From NCBI GenBank assembly GCA_963579025.1, contig CAUZFZ010000311.1, positions 1-5,457 on the forward strand: a stretch of 5,457 nucleotides of DNA, in the 5' to 3' direction. Origin of the DNA: CAUZFZ01 sp963579025 (lineage in GTDB: Bacteria > Planctomycetota > Planctomycetia > Planctomycetales > Planctomycetaceae). Shown one piece after another: positions 1 to 5,457 of the stretch (position 1 is the first letter of the stretch; each line of letters opens with the position of its first letter). The notes beneath the pieces were generated by a model. It was given only the letters and a program-made list of their open reading frames with translations. It had not been told where the DNA came from and did no database searches. Both the position numbers and the translations under genes were made by a program.

Positions 1-96
1 CGTGAAATTCCGTTTGTCACTGGAATAAACACGCTGAAGCAGACTTCTGTTCGATTCTTCGAGGAGCGTTTTTCGATTTTGACACGCAATTCTACG

Positions 97-298
97 GCAC
101 CAAATCAGTTTCCCGACGGGCACTAGTTAGGCGGCAGCCGTCAAAGATGAACCCATGGTTCGCCTGCTGCTGGAACTGAGTGTCTCGCCGCACATCCGCG
201 ACAAACAGGGACATTCCGCGTACAGCACAGCCACTCCGAAGATCAAAGCAATCTTCGACGAATACGCGGAGTCCAACGCCGGTCAGAACGGTCCGTGA
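97..298 (+). pseudogene. Ankyrin-repeat gene remnant (3' end, frame broken)
   Basis: From 131 to the TGA at 296-298 the frame reads AAAVKDEPMVRLLLEL, then SVSPHIRDKQGHSAYSTATP and a short acidic tail ending AESNAGQNGP. This matches the second helix of an ankyrin repeat, followed by the loop and first helix of the last repeat (usual form: VRLLLELGADPN.RD..G.TA...A). The frame is closed upstream by TAG at 128-130. The frame covering 97-123 reads APNQFPDGH before a TAG at 124-126, which looks like the loop that should precede 'T.LH.AA'. Joining the two needs a small deletion or frameshift at about 124-130, so the gene looks broken inside one repeat. An ATG at 155 could start a 47-residue product, but it lies in the middle of a helix and has no convincing ribosome site. 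Sequence before 97 (open from base 1 in the same frame) is not clearly ankyrin-like. Ankyrin repeats bind proteins; the original role is unknown. An alternative is a sequencing error in a live gene. Confidence 0.6.
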
Positions 299-329
299 CG
301 CGAATCGGGCGGAGCGGCGTCATGTGCCA

Positions 330-2468
330 TCACGACGCCGTAGCCTTGAGCCGAGTTTCGAATTCCCGGAAATTTGCGTCGACCTCGTCTCGCTCGGATG
401 GGACCGCAACCTGCAGGGACTTTTCAAAGTCAGCCCGCGATCCTGGAAGGTCCCCCAGAGCGAATCTCGCCGCGGCACGGTGTGAGTAGACCAATCCCGT
501 GGTCCGCCCGAGTTCGATTGTGCGTTCAAAGGACGTCAGCGCGTCGGCGAATCTTCCCAGCCGAAACCAGGTGACACCCAGATTGTGGTGGATGGCAGCT
601 AGCTCCGGATTCAGCTCAAGCGCTTTCTCGAAGAACACAACCGCCTGGCCGAATTGCCCTTTCTCCAGGCACTGTCGACCCTGCTGATCCAGTCCCAGTG
701 CGATCCGATTATCTTCGCCACTCGGGACACTCGTTTCCGCCGATGCCACATTGAAGACGATCGGTCGCTCGTTGTTGCGGAGAAAGACGACGAGTCCAAG
801 AACGACCGCACTCAGCAGGACGACGCTCGAGACGCGATGCCGATTGACCCAGCGGATCGCACGATCCACGCGATCCGGGTCTGTGGCATTCTTCAATGGC
901 TGAGACGCCAGTAGCCGATCAAGGTCGTCGGCCAGTTCGTCGGCGGTCTGATACCGATTGTCGGGCGAGGGCGTCAGGCTGGTCTGGACAATCGATCGGA
1001 GTGCCGCCGACAGCTTGAGATCGGTTGTCGGAAACTGCAGGTCTGACGAGAGCCGTATGGCCAGTAATTCACCCGCCATCGTCAGCGGGTTGCTCGAAAT
1101 GACAGCGCCAGCGTGCGGACGCTCGCCCGTCAGCAATTCGAACAGGACCAGACCAAGCGAATACACATCGGACTGCTCGTTCACCGCGTCTGGCGATCCT
1201 GCGGCGGTCACGGCGGCGAGTTGTTCGGGTGACATGAACTGCAGCGTTCCGCCGACCGAACCGTCTGTCTCGTCATCACGTCGGACCGAGACATTGAAGT
1301 CCGTCAGCATCGCTCGGCCGCTGGGCGCAAACAGAATGTTGGCCGGCTTTACGTCGCAGTGCAGGATGCCCTTGCGGTGTGCGTGCGCCAGAGCCCGGGC
1401 CAGGTCCCGAATCAAGCGACAGGCAAAATGCACTAACCGGCCGGATGTCGGGCGGGTCTCTTCGGTTGTCCCCGTGTGACCTGCCGCGTCGCTCAGATCC
1501 TGAATGAGTTCGTGGCAAGCGTGACTCGACGTCTTGACACGCCCGACCCGGGCCAGCACATCGAGCAGTTCCGATAACGTCGGCCCTGCCACAAATCCCA
1601 TGGCGAGCACATCGAATCCGTTGGTGCGTTCCTGAGAGAACACCGGGACAATGTGATCATGGACGAGAGCCGCCATATTGCGGCCCTCGTCCCGTGGTTG
1701 TGATTCACCGTCCAGTGATGGTGTGACCTTAAGTGCCACAATCCGGTCGAGTGATACCTGGCGGGCCTTATAGACGCGGGCCAGACCACCCTCGCCGACG
1801 AGCCGTTCGATCTGAAAGTCACCCATCCGAGTGCCGGGGATCAGTTGCCCACTTGTCGGGACTGATCCGATTTGCGTCGATTCCGAGCGTGTGCAAAGTG
1901 CGGCGTCTGCCTCGCTGCGAGGTCCAGCGAGTGTGTCGGGCAGGCTGGCAATCCAGTCGAACGCGGCGTCAGTGTTGGCGTCGCCCTGGGAAGACAACCT
2001 GGCAGGTGGAAGGGCCTCTGGGACTTCAGCCGGTGTTGTGGAGCATCCCGGGGCGTCGGGCTCTTCCGTGAGGTCCAGTTCGCGGCGGAGCGTGTCGAGG
2101 TGTTCCGGAAATCGCCGAGCGTAGTCTTCCAGGGAAACCGGCTGGCCGGATTCCGCGCGGATTGAATACTCGTCGAGGATGAGAGCGATGATTTCAACCG
2201 GAGTTTCCTTCAGTTCCGGCAACTCGACGAGGTACGAGTCGAGGCAAACAGCCTGACCGCGACTGGCTCGCTCGTGCATGTCGACGCGTACGAGTTCGGC
2301 TGCAAGTTCGTTGTCAGTCGGTCCGACTGCTACTCCGACGAAGTCGGCGACACGAGGTTCATCGCCACATTCCCAGGCCGCGATGAACCGTTCGAGCACA
2401 GCGTCGGAAGACGCGACGCGGATGGTCGCAGTATCCGGGAAGTCAGTGTCTCGCTTCTGGTCGTTCAT
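330..2468 (-). CDS. Transmembrane Ser/Thr protein kinase with C-terminal TPR repeats
   Basis: A 712-residue Hanks-type kinase that should phosphorylate Ser/Thr on unknown targets. Residues 20-135 form the N-terminal extension typical of planctomycete kinases, with motifs such as RFIAAWECGDEP and SLEDYARRFPEHLDTL. The kinase domain spans about 218-521. It has glycine loop GEGGLARV (225-232), VALK lysine K247, likely helix-C Glu261, catalytic loop HCDVKPAN (370-377, D372, K374, N377), metal motif DFN (390-392), SPE (413-415), SDVYSLG (433-439) and a late Arg505. About 40 extra residues (305-345) sit before helix E. One membrane helix follows at about 546-563 (VVLLSAVVLGLVVFL). TPR-like helices fill 588-690 (GQFGQAVVFFEKALELNPEL, then GRFADALTSFERTIEL), so the TPRs should lie outside the cytoplasm. 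HCD makes it a non-RD kinase. DFN is, from memory, common in planctomycete relatives. The ATG at 2468 fits the N-terminal family pattern. Its ribosome site is weak: only AGGG inside the palindrome CAGGGCCCTG. It is probably co-transcribed with the LEPR gene 84 nt upstream. Confidence 0.95.
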   Translation of the reverse strand: MNDQKRDTDFPDTATIRVASSDAVLERFIAAWECGDEPRVADFVGVAVGPTDNELAAELVRVDMHERASRGQAVCLDSYLVELPELKETPVEIIALILDEYSIRAESGQPVSLEDYARRFPEHLDTLRRELDLTEEPDAPGCSTTPAEVPEALPPARLSSQGDANTDAAFDWIASLPDTLAGPRSEADAALCTRSESTQIGSVPTSGQLIPGTRMGDFQIERLVGEGGLARVYKARQVSLDRIVALKVTPSLDGESQPRDEGRNMAALVHDHIVPVFSQERTNGFDVLAMGFVAGPTLSELLDVLARVGRVKTSSHACHELIQDLSDAAGHTGTTEETRPTSGRLVHFACRLIRDLARALAHAHRKGILHCDVKPANILFAPSGRAMLTDFNVSVRRDDETDGSVGGTLQFMSPEQLAAVTAAGSPDAVNEQSDVYSLGLVLFELLTGERPHAGAVISSNPLTMAGELLAIRLSSDLQFPTTDLKLSAALRSIVQTSLTPSPDNRYQTADELADDLDRLLASQPLKNATDPDRVDRAIRWVNRHRVSSVVLLSAVVLGLVVFLRNNERPIVFNVASAETSVPSGEDNRIALGLDQQGRQCLEKGQFGQAVVFFEKALELNPELAAIHHNLGVTWFRLGRFADALTSFERTIELGRTTGLVYSHRAAARFALGDLPGSRADFEKSLQVAVPSERDEVDANFREFETRLKATAS

Positions 2469-2473
2469 TGGAA

Positions 2474-2483
2474 CAGGGCCCTG
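2474..2483 (-). promoter_or_regulatory. Palindrome over the possible kinase ribosome-binding site
   Basis: CAGGGCCCTG is a perfect 10-bp palindrome ending 5 nt before the kinase ATG. Its AGGG is the only purine-rich stretch near the start, so it is the best Shine-Dalgarno candidate although weak. Self-pairing or pairing with the hairpin just upstream could restrict initiation. That effect is inference. Confidence 0.3.
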
Positions 2484-2490
2484 GTTGGAG

Positions 2491-2518
2491 TTCAGGCGTT
2501 TGCCTGCGACCGCCTGAA
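2491..2518 (-). promoter_or_regulatory. Intergenic hairpin between LEPR gene and kinase gene
   Basis: TTCAGGCG (2491-2498) and CGCCTGAA (2511-2518) are a perfect 8-bp inverted repeat around a 12-nt loop. A second, exclusive pairing exists on the same left arm: CAGGC (2493-2497) with GCCTG (2502-2506) around GTTT. In the minus-strand transcript the hairpin ends 22 nt before the kinase ATG and starts 34 nt after the LEPR stop. There is no T-run on its 3' side, so it is not a classical terminator. It may tune kinase expression within the operon or stabilise a processed end. Confidence 0.45.
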
Positions 2519-2552
2519 GACTGTCCCCAACACGCGCACGGCGAGCACAGGT

Positions 2553-3896
2553 TTATCCGACGTGCTGCCGCGGTCGTGTGAATGTTGTTCCGCCGAATTC
2601 GATCTGTGGCCGCGACGACTGTTGCTTTGCACCGGTTGAATTCCGACGAGCGGCCCAGCCACCCGCTGCCGCTGTTGCGGCCACAACGGCTGTCGTGGTG
2701 GTCAGGTCGGAATCATCGCCGTTCGAACCATCTCCGTCAGCAGGAATGCTCGACATGGCGAATGACTGCGGGTTGACGGGCACGGCAACAGACATCAGAA
2801 ACGCGTCGCTCAGTTCCGGTTCAGCCAGGTTGGCAGGAGCGACCGCAACGGCTTCTTTCCGACTGGTCGATTGACCAGGCAGCGATTTCTGACGGCGACG
2901 ACTCAATGATCGCGACGGCTTCCAGTCACGCACATCGAACAATCCACGCAGCGACGCCGACAGACGATCCGCATCGCCCAGACCTTTGCGCCCGAACGCC
3001 ATCAGAGAAAGCACTCCGGCAACGCCCGCTGCCGATGCTGTCTGTTCAGCCAGGGGCTCGACCTGGGCATCGTTGCCGTTAGTGGTCGTAGTGAACCATG
3101 ACAGCAGAGACTCCTGCAAAGCACTGAGCCAGCCGGTCGCAGCGACACTTGAGAACGCGTCGGAATTAGTCGCCTCGTCACGTTCATCGGCAACCACTTC
3201 GAGGAATGTCAGTTCGCTGACGTCCTCGGTCACTTCAACGGTCTCCGTGGTCACACCACGTTCAGCATCTGATTGCGCCACCGCGTCGCCGGCCTGAATA
3301 TCAGCGGACTCCACACTGTCATGCCTGTTTGCCGTAACGGCCGACTCTTCCGATTCGATGCCGCTGTCGTCGGTATCGTCTCGCGAGTCGACGACGTCAT
3401 CCAGTTCCGTATCGATGGCGTTACCGCGCGAACCACTCGTGGACGATCGTGTGGGTTCAGTTTCCACGACTCCGACGTCCACTCGTGTGAAACTGTCGTC
3501 GTCATCAATAGTGTCGATGACGCGTACAATGACCGCAGGGGTAACAGCAACGACTATGGGACTCTGAGGTTGCGTCGTCTCATCCAGCCGGACGCGTTTT
3601 GCCTGAGACACGCTGTCGACTGGCTCGGCGACGCCATCGACCTGATCCGTGTCGGGGACATCCGAACGTGTGTCTGTGTCGTTCGAACCACTGGAACTGC
3701 CAGAGTCGACCGGCACGGCGACGGGCTCCTGTACACCGCGATCGGCGTCGCTGGTGGTACTCTCGTCCACAACTTCGTCCGCTGAGTTGCTGCTCTCATC
3801 CGCGGGCGGCGTCGCATCACGCGGGACCAGGCTCGTCAGAGACAAAACAACTCGCGGTTCCAGGTCTTCGGTGGCCAGACGGATTCGTCGTCGCAT
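2553..3896 (-). CDS. Acidic LEPR-XLL surface-type protein
   Basis: A 447-residue protein whose N terminus is MRRRIRLATEDLEPRVVLS. Basic residues followed by LEPRxxLS (12-19) are the LEPR-XLL motif known at the start of large exported proteins of planctomycetes and a few other phyla. Residues 28-245 are rich in Asp, Glu, Ser, Thr and Val (e.g. TIDDDDSF, ELDDVVDSRDDTDDSGIESE) and look disordered or repeat-derived. I see no recognisable enzymatic or Ig/cadherin repeat. Two short hydrophobic stretches follow: about 288-301 (SAAGVAGVLSLMAF, then a basic region) and 403-415 (AVVAATAAAGGWA, then RR). The second, near the C terminus, could be a weak membrane anchor. The ATG at 3896 is preferred because GAAGG lies 6 nt before it. 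A TTG two codons upstream (3902) would have no spacing at all. The stop is TAA at 2553-2555. It is the first gene of a likely two-gene unit with the kinase. Export and location are inferred from the motif; the function is unknown. Confidence 0.85.
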   Translation of the reverse strand: MRRRIRLATEDLEPRVVLSLTSLVPRDATPPADESSNSADEVVDESTTSDADRGVQEPVAVPVDSGSSSGSNDTDTRSDVPDTDQVDGVAEPVDSVSQAKRVRLDETTQPQSPIVVAVTPAVIVRVIDTIDDDDSFTRVDVGVVETEPTRSSTSGSRGNAIDTELDDVVDSRDDTDDSGIESEESAVTANRHDSVESADIQAGDAVAQSDAERGVTTETVEVTEDVSELTFLEVVADERDEATNSDAFSSVAATGWLSALQESLLSWFTTTTNGNDAQVEPLAEQTASAAGVAGVLSLMAFGRKGLGDADRLSASLRGLFDVRDWKPSRSLSRRRQKSLPGQSTSRKEAVAVAPANLAEPELSDAFLMSVAVPVNPQSFAMSSIPADGDGSNGDDSDLTTTTAVVAATAAAGGWAARRNSTGAKQQSSRPQIEFGGTTFTRPRQHVG

Positions 3897-3902
3897 GATC
3901 AA

Positions 3903-3907
3903 CCTTC
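3903..3907 (-). promoter_or_regulatory. Ribosome-binding site that fixes the LEPR start
   Basis: GAAGG on the minus strand sits 6 nt before the ATG at 3896-3894. It abuts the alternative TTG at 3902-3900 directly, which rules that start out as a normal initiation site. Confidence 0.6.
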
Positions 3908-3938
3908 AGTGTTTGGGACGGTGTGACACTCAGGCGTA

Positions 3939-3997
3939 CAGCAGCTTTGCAATTGGTGTGCCAGTCAAAAAAAACAAGCACATTGCAAAACCTGCTG
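3939..3997. repeat. Imperfect inverted repeat with A8 loop, upstream of LEPR gene
   Basis: The left arm is CAGCAG (3939-3944), TTTGCAAT (3946-3953) and GTGC (3958-3961). The right arm is GCAC (3978-3981), ATTGCAAA (3982-3989) and CTGCTG (3992-3997). That gives 18 paired bases, interrupted by a 1x2 internal loop and a 4-nt bulge (TGGT). The 16-nt loop contains A8 (T8 in the LEPR-strand transcript). The near end is 42 nt before the LEPR ATG. It could be an operator for a dimeric regulator or a 5'-leader hairpin. It does not have terminator form, because the T-run is in the loop and not after the stem. Confidence 0.5.
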
Positions 3998-4010
3998 CCG
4001 CAAGCTGAAT

Positions 4011-4040
4011 TGACACCGGTGGAACCGGGAGGGGACGTCA
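4011..4040. repeat. Small nested dyad (TGAC / CCGGT ... ACCGG / GTCA)
   Basis: CCGGT (4016-4020) and ACCGG (4024-4028) form a 5-bp inverted repeat around GGA. TGAC (4011-4014) and GTCA (4037-4040) flank it off-centre, and GACGTC (4034-4039) is itself palindromic. It could be an operator-like site next to the larger inverted repeat. Each element is short enough to occur by chance. Confidence 0.2.
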
Positions 4041-4382
4041 TGCAGCCTCGTACGGGCTGGTACTACTGGTTCCGGAACGCCTTGCAGGAAAAATTCGATT
4101 TCAGGGCAAACTTTAGTTCGCGGGTTCTGAATTCTACAAAATTGTCGCCGATTGGGTTCAAGTCGGAGCCGTCAGTCCGTCTATTGAATCAGGTCCGGCA
4201 TGGAACGTCTGAAATCCGATTCGTAACTGGTCGCTGGAATGACCGGGGCAATCTGCGGCAGTTGGTGCAAACTGCAACGATTCCGTGTCAAATGAAGCCA
4301 ACCGCGGATGCACGCGAATTTGTCTGCCAGGCATCAACGGCCAGTCACGTCTTTTGCACGGTCACAGTCCGTGGAACAACGA

Positions 4383-5345
4383 TTATGGCTCGACAATACG
4401 GGAGTCAGCGGGCATCAACTCGAAACGAACTGGCGCCGCGATTGCCACGTCTGAATTCAGTTCGTTAGCACTCTCGTTGCGCCATTCGACATCGACGTTC
4501 TCGCATACAGTTCCGTCCGTAGCGCGTAATTGGCCGTCGACGCTGATGATGAAGTACTTCCAGTTCTTCTGCTGGGCCTCAACGTCCTTGCGACCACCGT
4601 GGTTGAATTCACGGAAATAGTCGACGGACTGGCCGGGGGCAATTCGCGTCAGTCGATCGCTGCTTGCGCGGTCGATGAGGTCTTTTTTCTGCACTGGAGT
4701 GAGAACGTCAGACTGGATCCGTCTCTCGTTAATGATGATGCGTTCGTCTGACGCGCGGAACCCCCACTGATTCGGGTAGAAGACGCGGTCATAGTCAGTC
4801 AGGTCGACATGGACGTCTTTTCTTGTGCGATTGGTCAGCCGGAAACGCACGTAGAAATGAGGATCGTCTTTCCGCTCGTACAAGTTGGGTTCGACACTGA
4901 CTCCAATCAGCTTCCCGGCAACGACATGGTGCCAATTGGACAGCAATGGTTGGTCCAGGATCTTTCCCAGCGAATCCGCCGCGTCTTCATTCACAGCCTG
5001 CTGAAGCTTCTGGATCTGCCGCTTCATTGATGACCAGGGCAGCCGGATCATCATCGTTTGGTGTGGGCGCGAACTCAGCCCAACGGACAGGAAATACGAC
5101 GTCTGCGGCGTTTCCCCAGTCGATACCGGTGCCGCGACACCACGCAACAAATGACCTTCTTTCGCGAGACAATCAATCAGCGCGTTCGCTGTCGGCATAT
5201 CGATTTCTGCCGAGGACCAGTTTGACGGATACGGCCTGGTAGGATGCACGCCCGTCAATCCGACTGAGTGAAGCTTCGGTTCGGCAAGCCCGAGGTAAAC
5301 CACACTGCACAACAACTCGTTTGCTCGCTTTTTCCTGACCGTCAC
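4383..5345 (-). CDS. Hypothetical planctomycete protein with C-terminal beta-rich domain
   Basis: A 320-residue product with no catalytic motif that I recognise. Residues 10-138 (VVYLGLAEPKLHSVG; PTANALIDCLAKEGHLLRG; a helix with KRQIQKLQQAVNEDAADSLGKILDQPLL) resemble a domain I remember from planctomycete proteins, some of them BlaR/M56-peptidase-like. There, 'IIDHLAKEGFLDRA' is followed by 'YEDLGWGLPMLKRL...L.GDAAKAMDKLLGRL'. This link is from memory and uncertain. Residues 141-288 look like a beta-sandwich: IGVSVEPNLYERK, FYVRFRLTNRTRKDV, DRVFYPNQWGFRASDERI, APGQSVDYFREF, YFIISVDGQLRATDG. The start is set at GTG 5345, which overlaps the stop of an upstream frame as GTGA; there is no Shine-Dalgarno. 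The same frame stays open to the window edge, so the true start may lie outside. The extra 37 codons include three ATA and have fewer G/C third positions, which argues against that. No clear signal peptide is seen. Stop is TAA at 4383-4385. Confidence 0.75.
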   Translation of the reverse strand: MTVRKKRANELLCSVVYLGLAEPKLHSVGLTGVHPTRPYPSNWSSAEIDMPTANALIDCLAKEGHLLRGVAAPVSTGETPQTSYFLSVGLSSRPHQTMMIRLPWSSMKRQIQKLQQAVNEDAADSLGKILDQPLLSNWHHVVAGKLIGVSVEPNLYERKDDPHFYVRFRLTNRTRKDVHVDLTDYDRVFYPNQWGFRASDERIIINERRIQSDVLTPVQKKDLIDRASSDRLTRIAPGQSVDYFREFNHGGRKDVEAQQKNWKYFIISVDGQLRATDGTVCENVDVEWRNESANELNSDVAIAAPVRFELMPADSRIVEP

Positions 5346-5457
5346 GGATTCTGGGGTGATTGTTTGTATCGGTATCCGCCGCAGGAAGCGGAAATGAGCA
5401 GGTTCTGCAGCCAGTCGTTGTGGTAGCGGTATTTGTTTAAACGCTCGGCAGGACTCT
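5342..5457 (-). CDS. 3' end of an unidentified gene (partial, runs off the window)
   Basis: A minus-strand frame enters at the window edge and runs 37 codons to TGA at 5344-5342. Its last residues include AERLNKYRYHNDWLQNLL and end KQSPQNP. Third positions are about 65% G/C (24 of 37), against 16 of 37 in the frame of the next gene over the same bases, so this is the more coding-like frame. Its stop shares bases with the GTG of the following gene (GTGA), the usual arrangement for translational coupling. The alternative is that both frames belong to one gene split by a frameshift at about 5345. I do not recognise the family. Confidence 0.4.
   Translation of the reverse strand, partial: SPAERLNKYRYHNDWLQNLLISASCGGYRYKQSPQNP

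Larger units (their letters stand above)
3897..4382. other. 486-nt intergenic region upstream of the LEPR gene
   Basis: This stretch separates two minus-strand genes and should contain the 3' end of the upstream transcript and the promoter of the LEPR/kinase unit. Visible are an imperfect long inverted repeat (3939-3997), a smaller dyad (4011-4040) and a Shine-Dalgarno-like GGAGG (4028-4032) before an ATG at 4040 on the + strand. No clear -35/-10 pair is seen on the minus strand. TTGACT at 3968-3963 has no matching -10 at 16-18 nt. No hairpin with a T-run follows the upstream gene. The rest shows no coding or RNA signal I can support. Confidence 0.5.

Noticed and set aside
1..96. Open + strand frame from base 1 as coding sequence
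   Set aside because: It is short, lower in G/C and not clearly ankyrin-like. It may be the decayed upstream part of the same gene, but I cannot support it.
180..485. 101-residue + strand open frame (Arg/Ser-rich)
   Set aside because: It is out of frame with the ankyrin remnant over its first part and antisense to the kinase TPR region over the rest; composition is not protein-like.
958..1479. 173-residue + strand open frame inside the kinase gene
   Set aside because: It is antisense to the conserved kinase domain and its Ser/Arg/Cys-rich product has no family features; it is a shadow of a high-G/C gene.
3273..3785. 170-residue + strand open frame inside the LEPR gene
   Set aside because: It lies antisense to the low-complexity Asp/Ser-rich region, whose codon repetition naturally leaves the opposite strand open.
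3897..3902. TTG at 3902 as the LEPR protein start
   Set aside because: The Shine-Dalgarno GAAGG would touch the start codon; the ATG at 3896 has proper spacing.
3963..3968. TTGACT on the minus strand as a -35 box for the LEPR gene
   Set aside because: The hexamer 17 nt downstream is GCTGCT, and no TATAAT-like sequence is found at 15-19 nt. It also lies in the loop of the inverted repeat.
4357..4373. Hairpin CACGG-N7-CCGTG 9 nt after the stop of the hypothetical gene, as a terminator
   Set aside because: The stem is only 5 bp and is followed by CAAAAG, not a T-run, on the transcribed strand.

Overview
The window looks like chromosomal DNA from a member of the Planctomycetota. Three things point that way. 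The first is a large membrane Ser/Thr kinase with the phylum's typical N-terminal extension and a DFN (not DFG) metal-binding motif. The second is a surface-type protein that starts with an LEPR-XLL sorting motif (LEPRVVLS). The third is a hypothetical protein resembling a domain I remember from planctomycete proteins. All assignments come from reading the sequence and from memory of families; no search was run.

Layout: positions 1-298 (+ strand) carry the broken 3' end of an ankyrin-repeat gene. Converging on it, on the minus strand, is a Ser/Thr kinase with one membrane helix and C-terminal TPR repeats (330-2468). Only 84 nt upstream on the same strand is an acidic LEPR-XLL protein (2553-3896), so the two probably form an operon in the order LEPR protein, then kinase. 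The short gap between them can fold into an 8-bp hairpin just before the kinase start. A 486-nt intergenic region (3897-4382) holds two inverted repeats in front of the LEPR gene. It also holds a well-spaced Shine-Dalgarno plus ATG on the + strand that opens a doubtful 142-codon frame. Beyond it is a minus-strand hypothetical gene (4383-5345) whose GTG start overlaps, as GTGA, the stop of a second frame running off the window edge.

Functional reading: kinase plus LEPR protein is the most coherent unit. The kinase would place its catalytic domain in the cytoplasm and its TPRs outside the membrane, and its gene partner carries a secretion or sorting signal. A surface protein paired with a transmembrane kinase is therefore a reasonable, untested model. 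The kinase is also unusual in having HCD in place of HRD at the catalytic loop. I see no mobile element, CRISPR array, tRNA or rRNA, and no rho-independent terminator I would defend.
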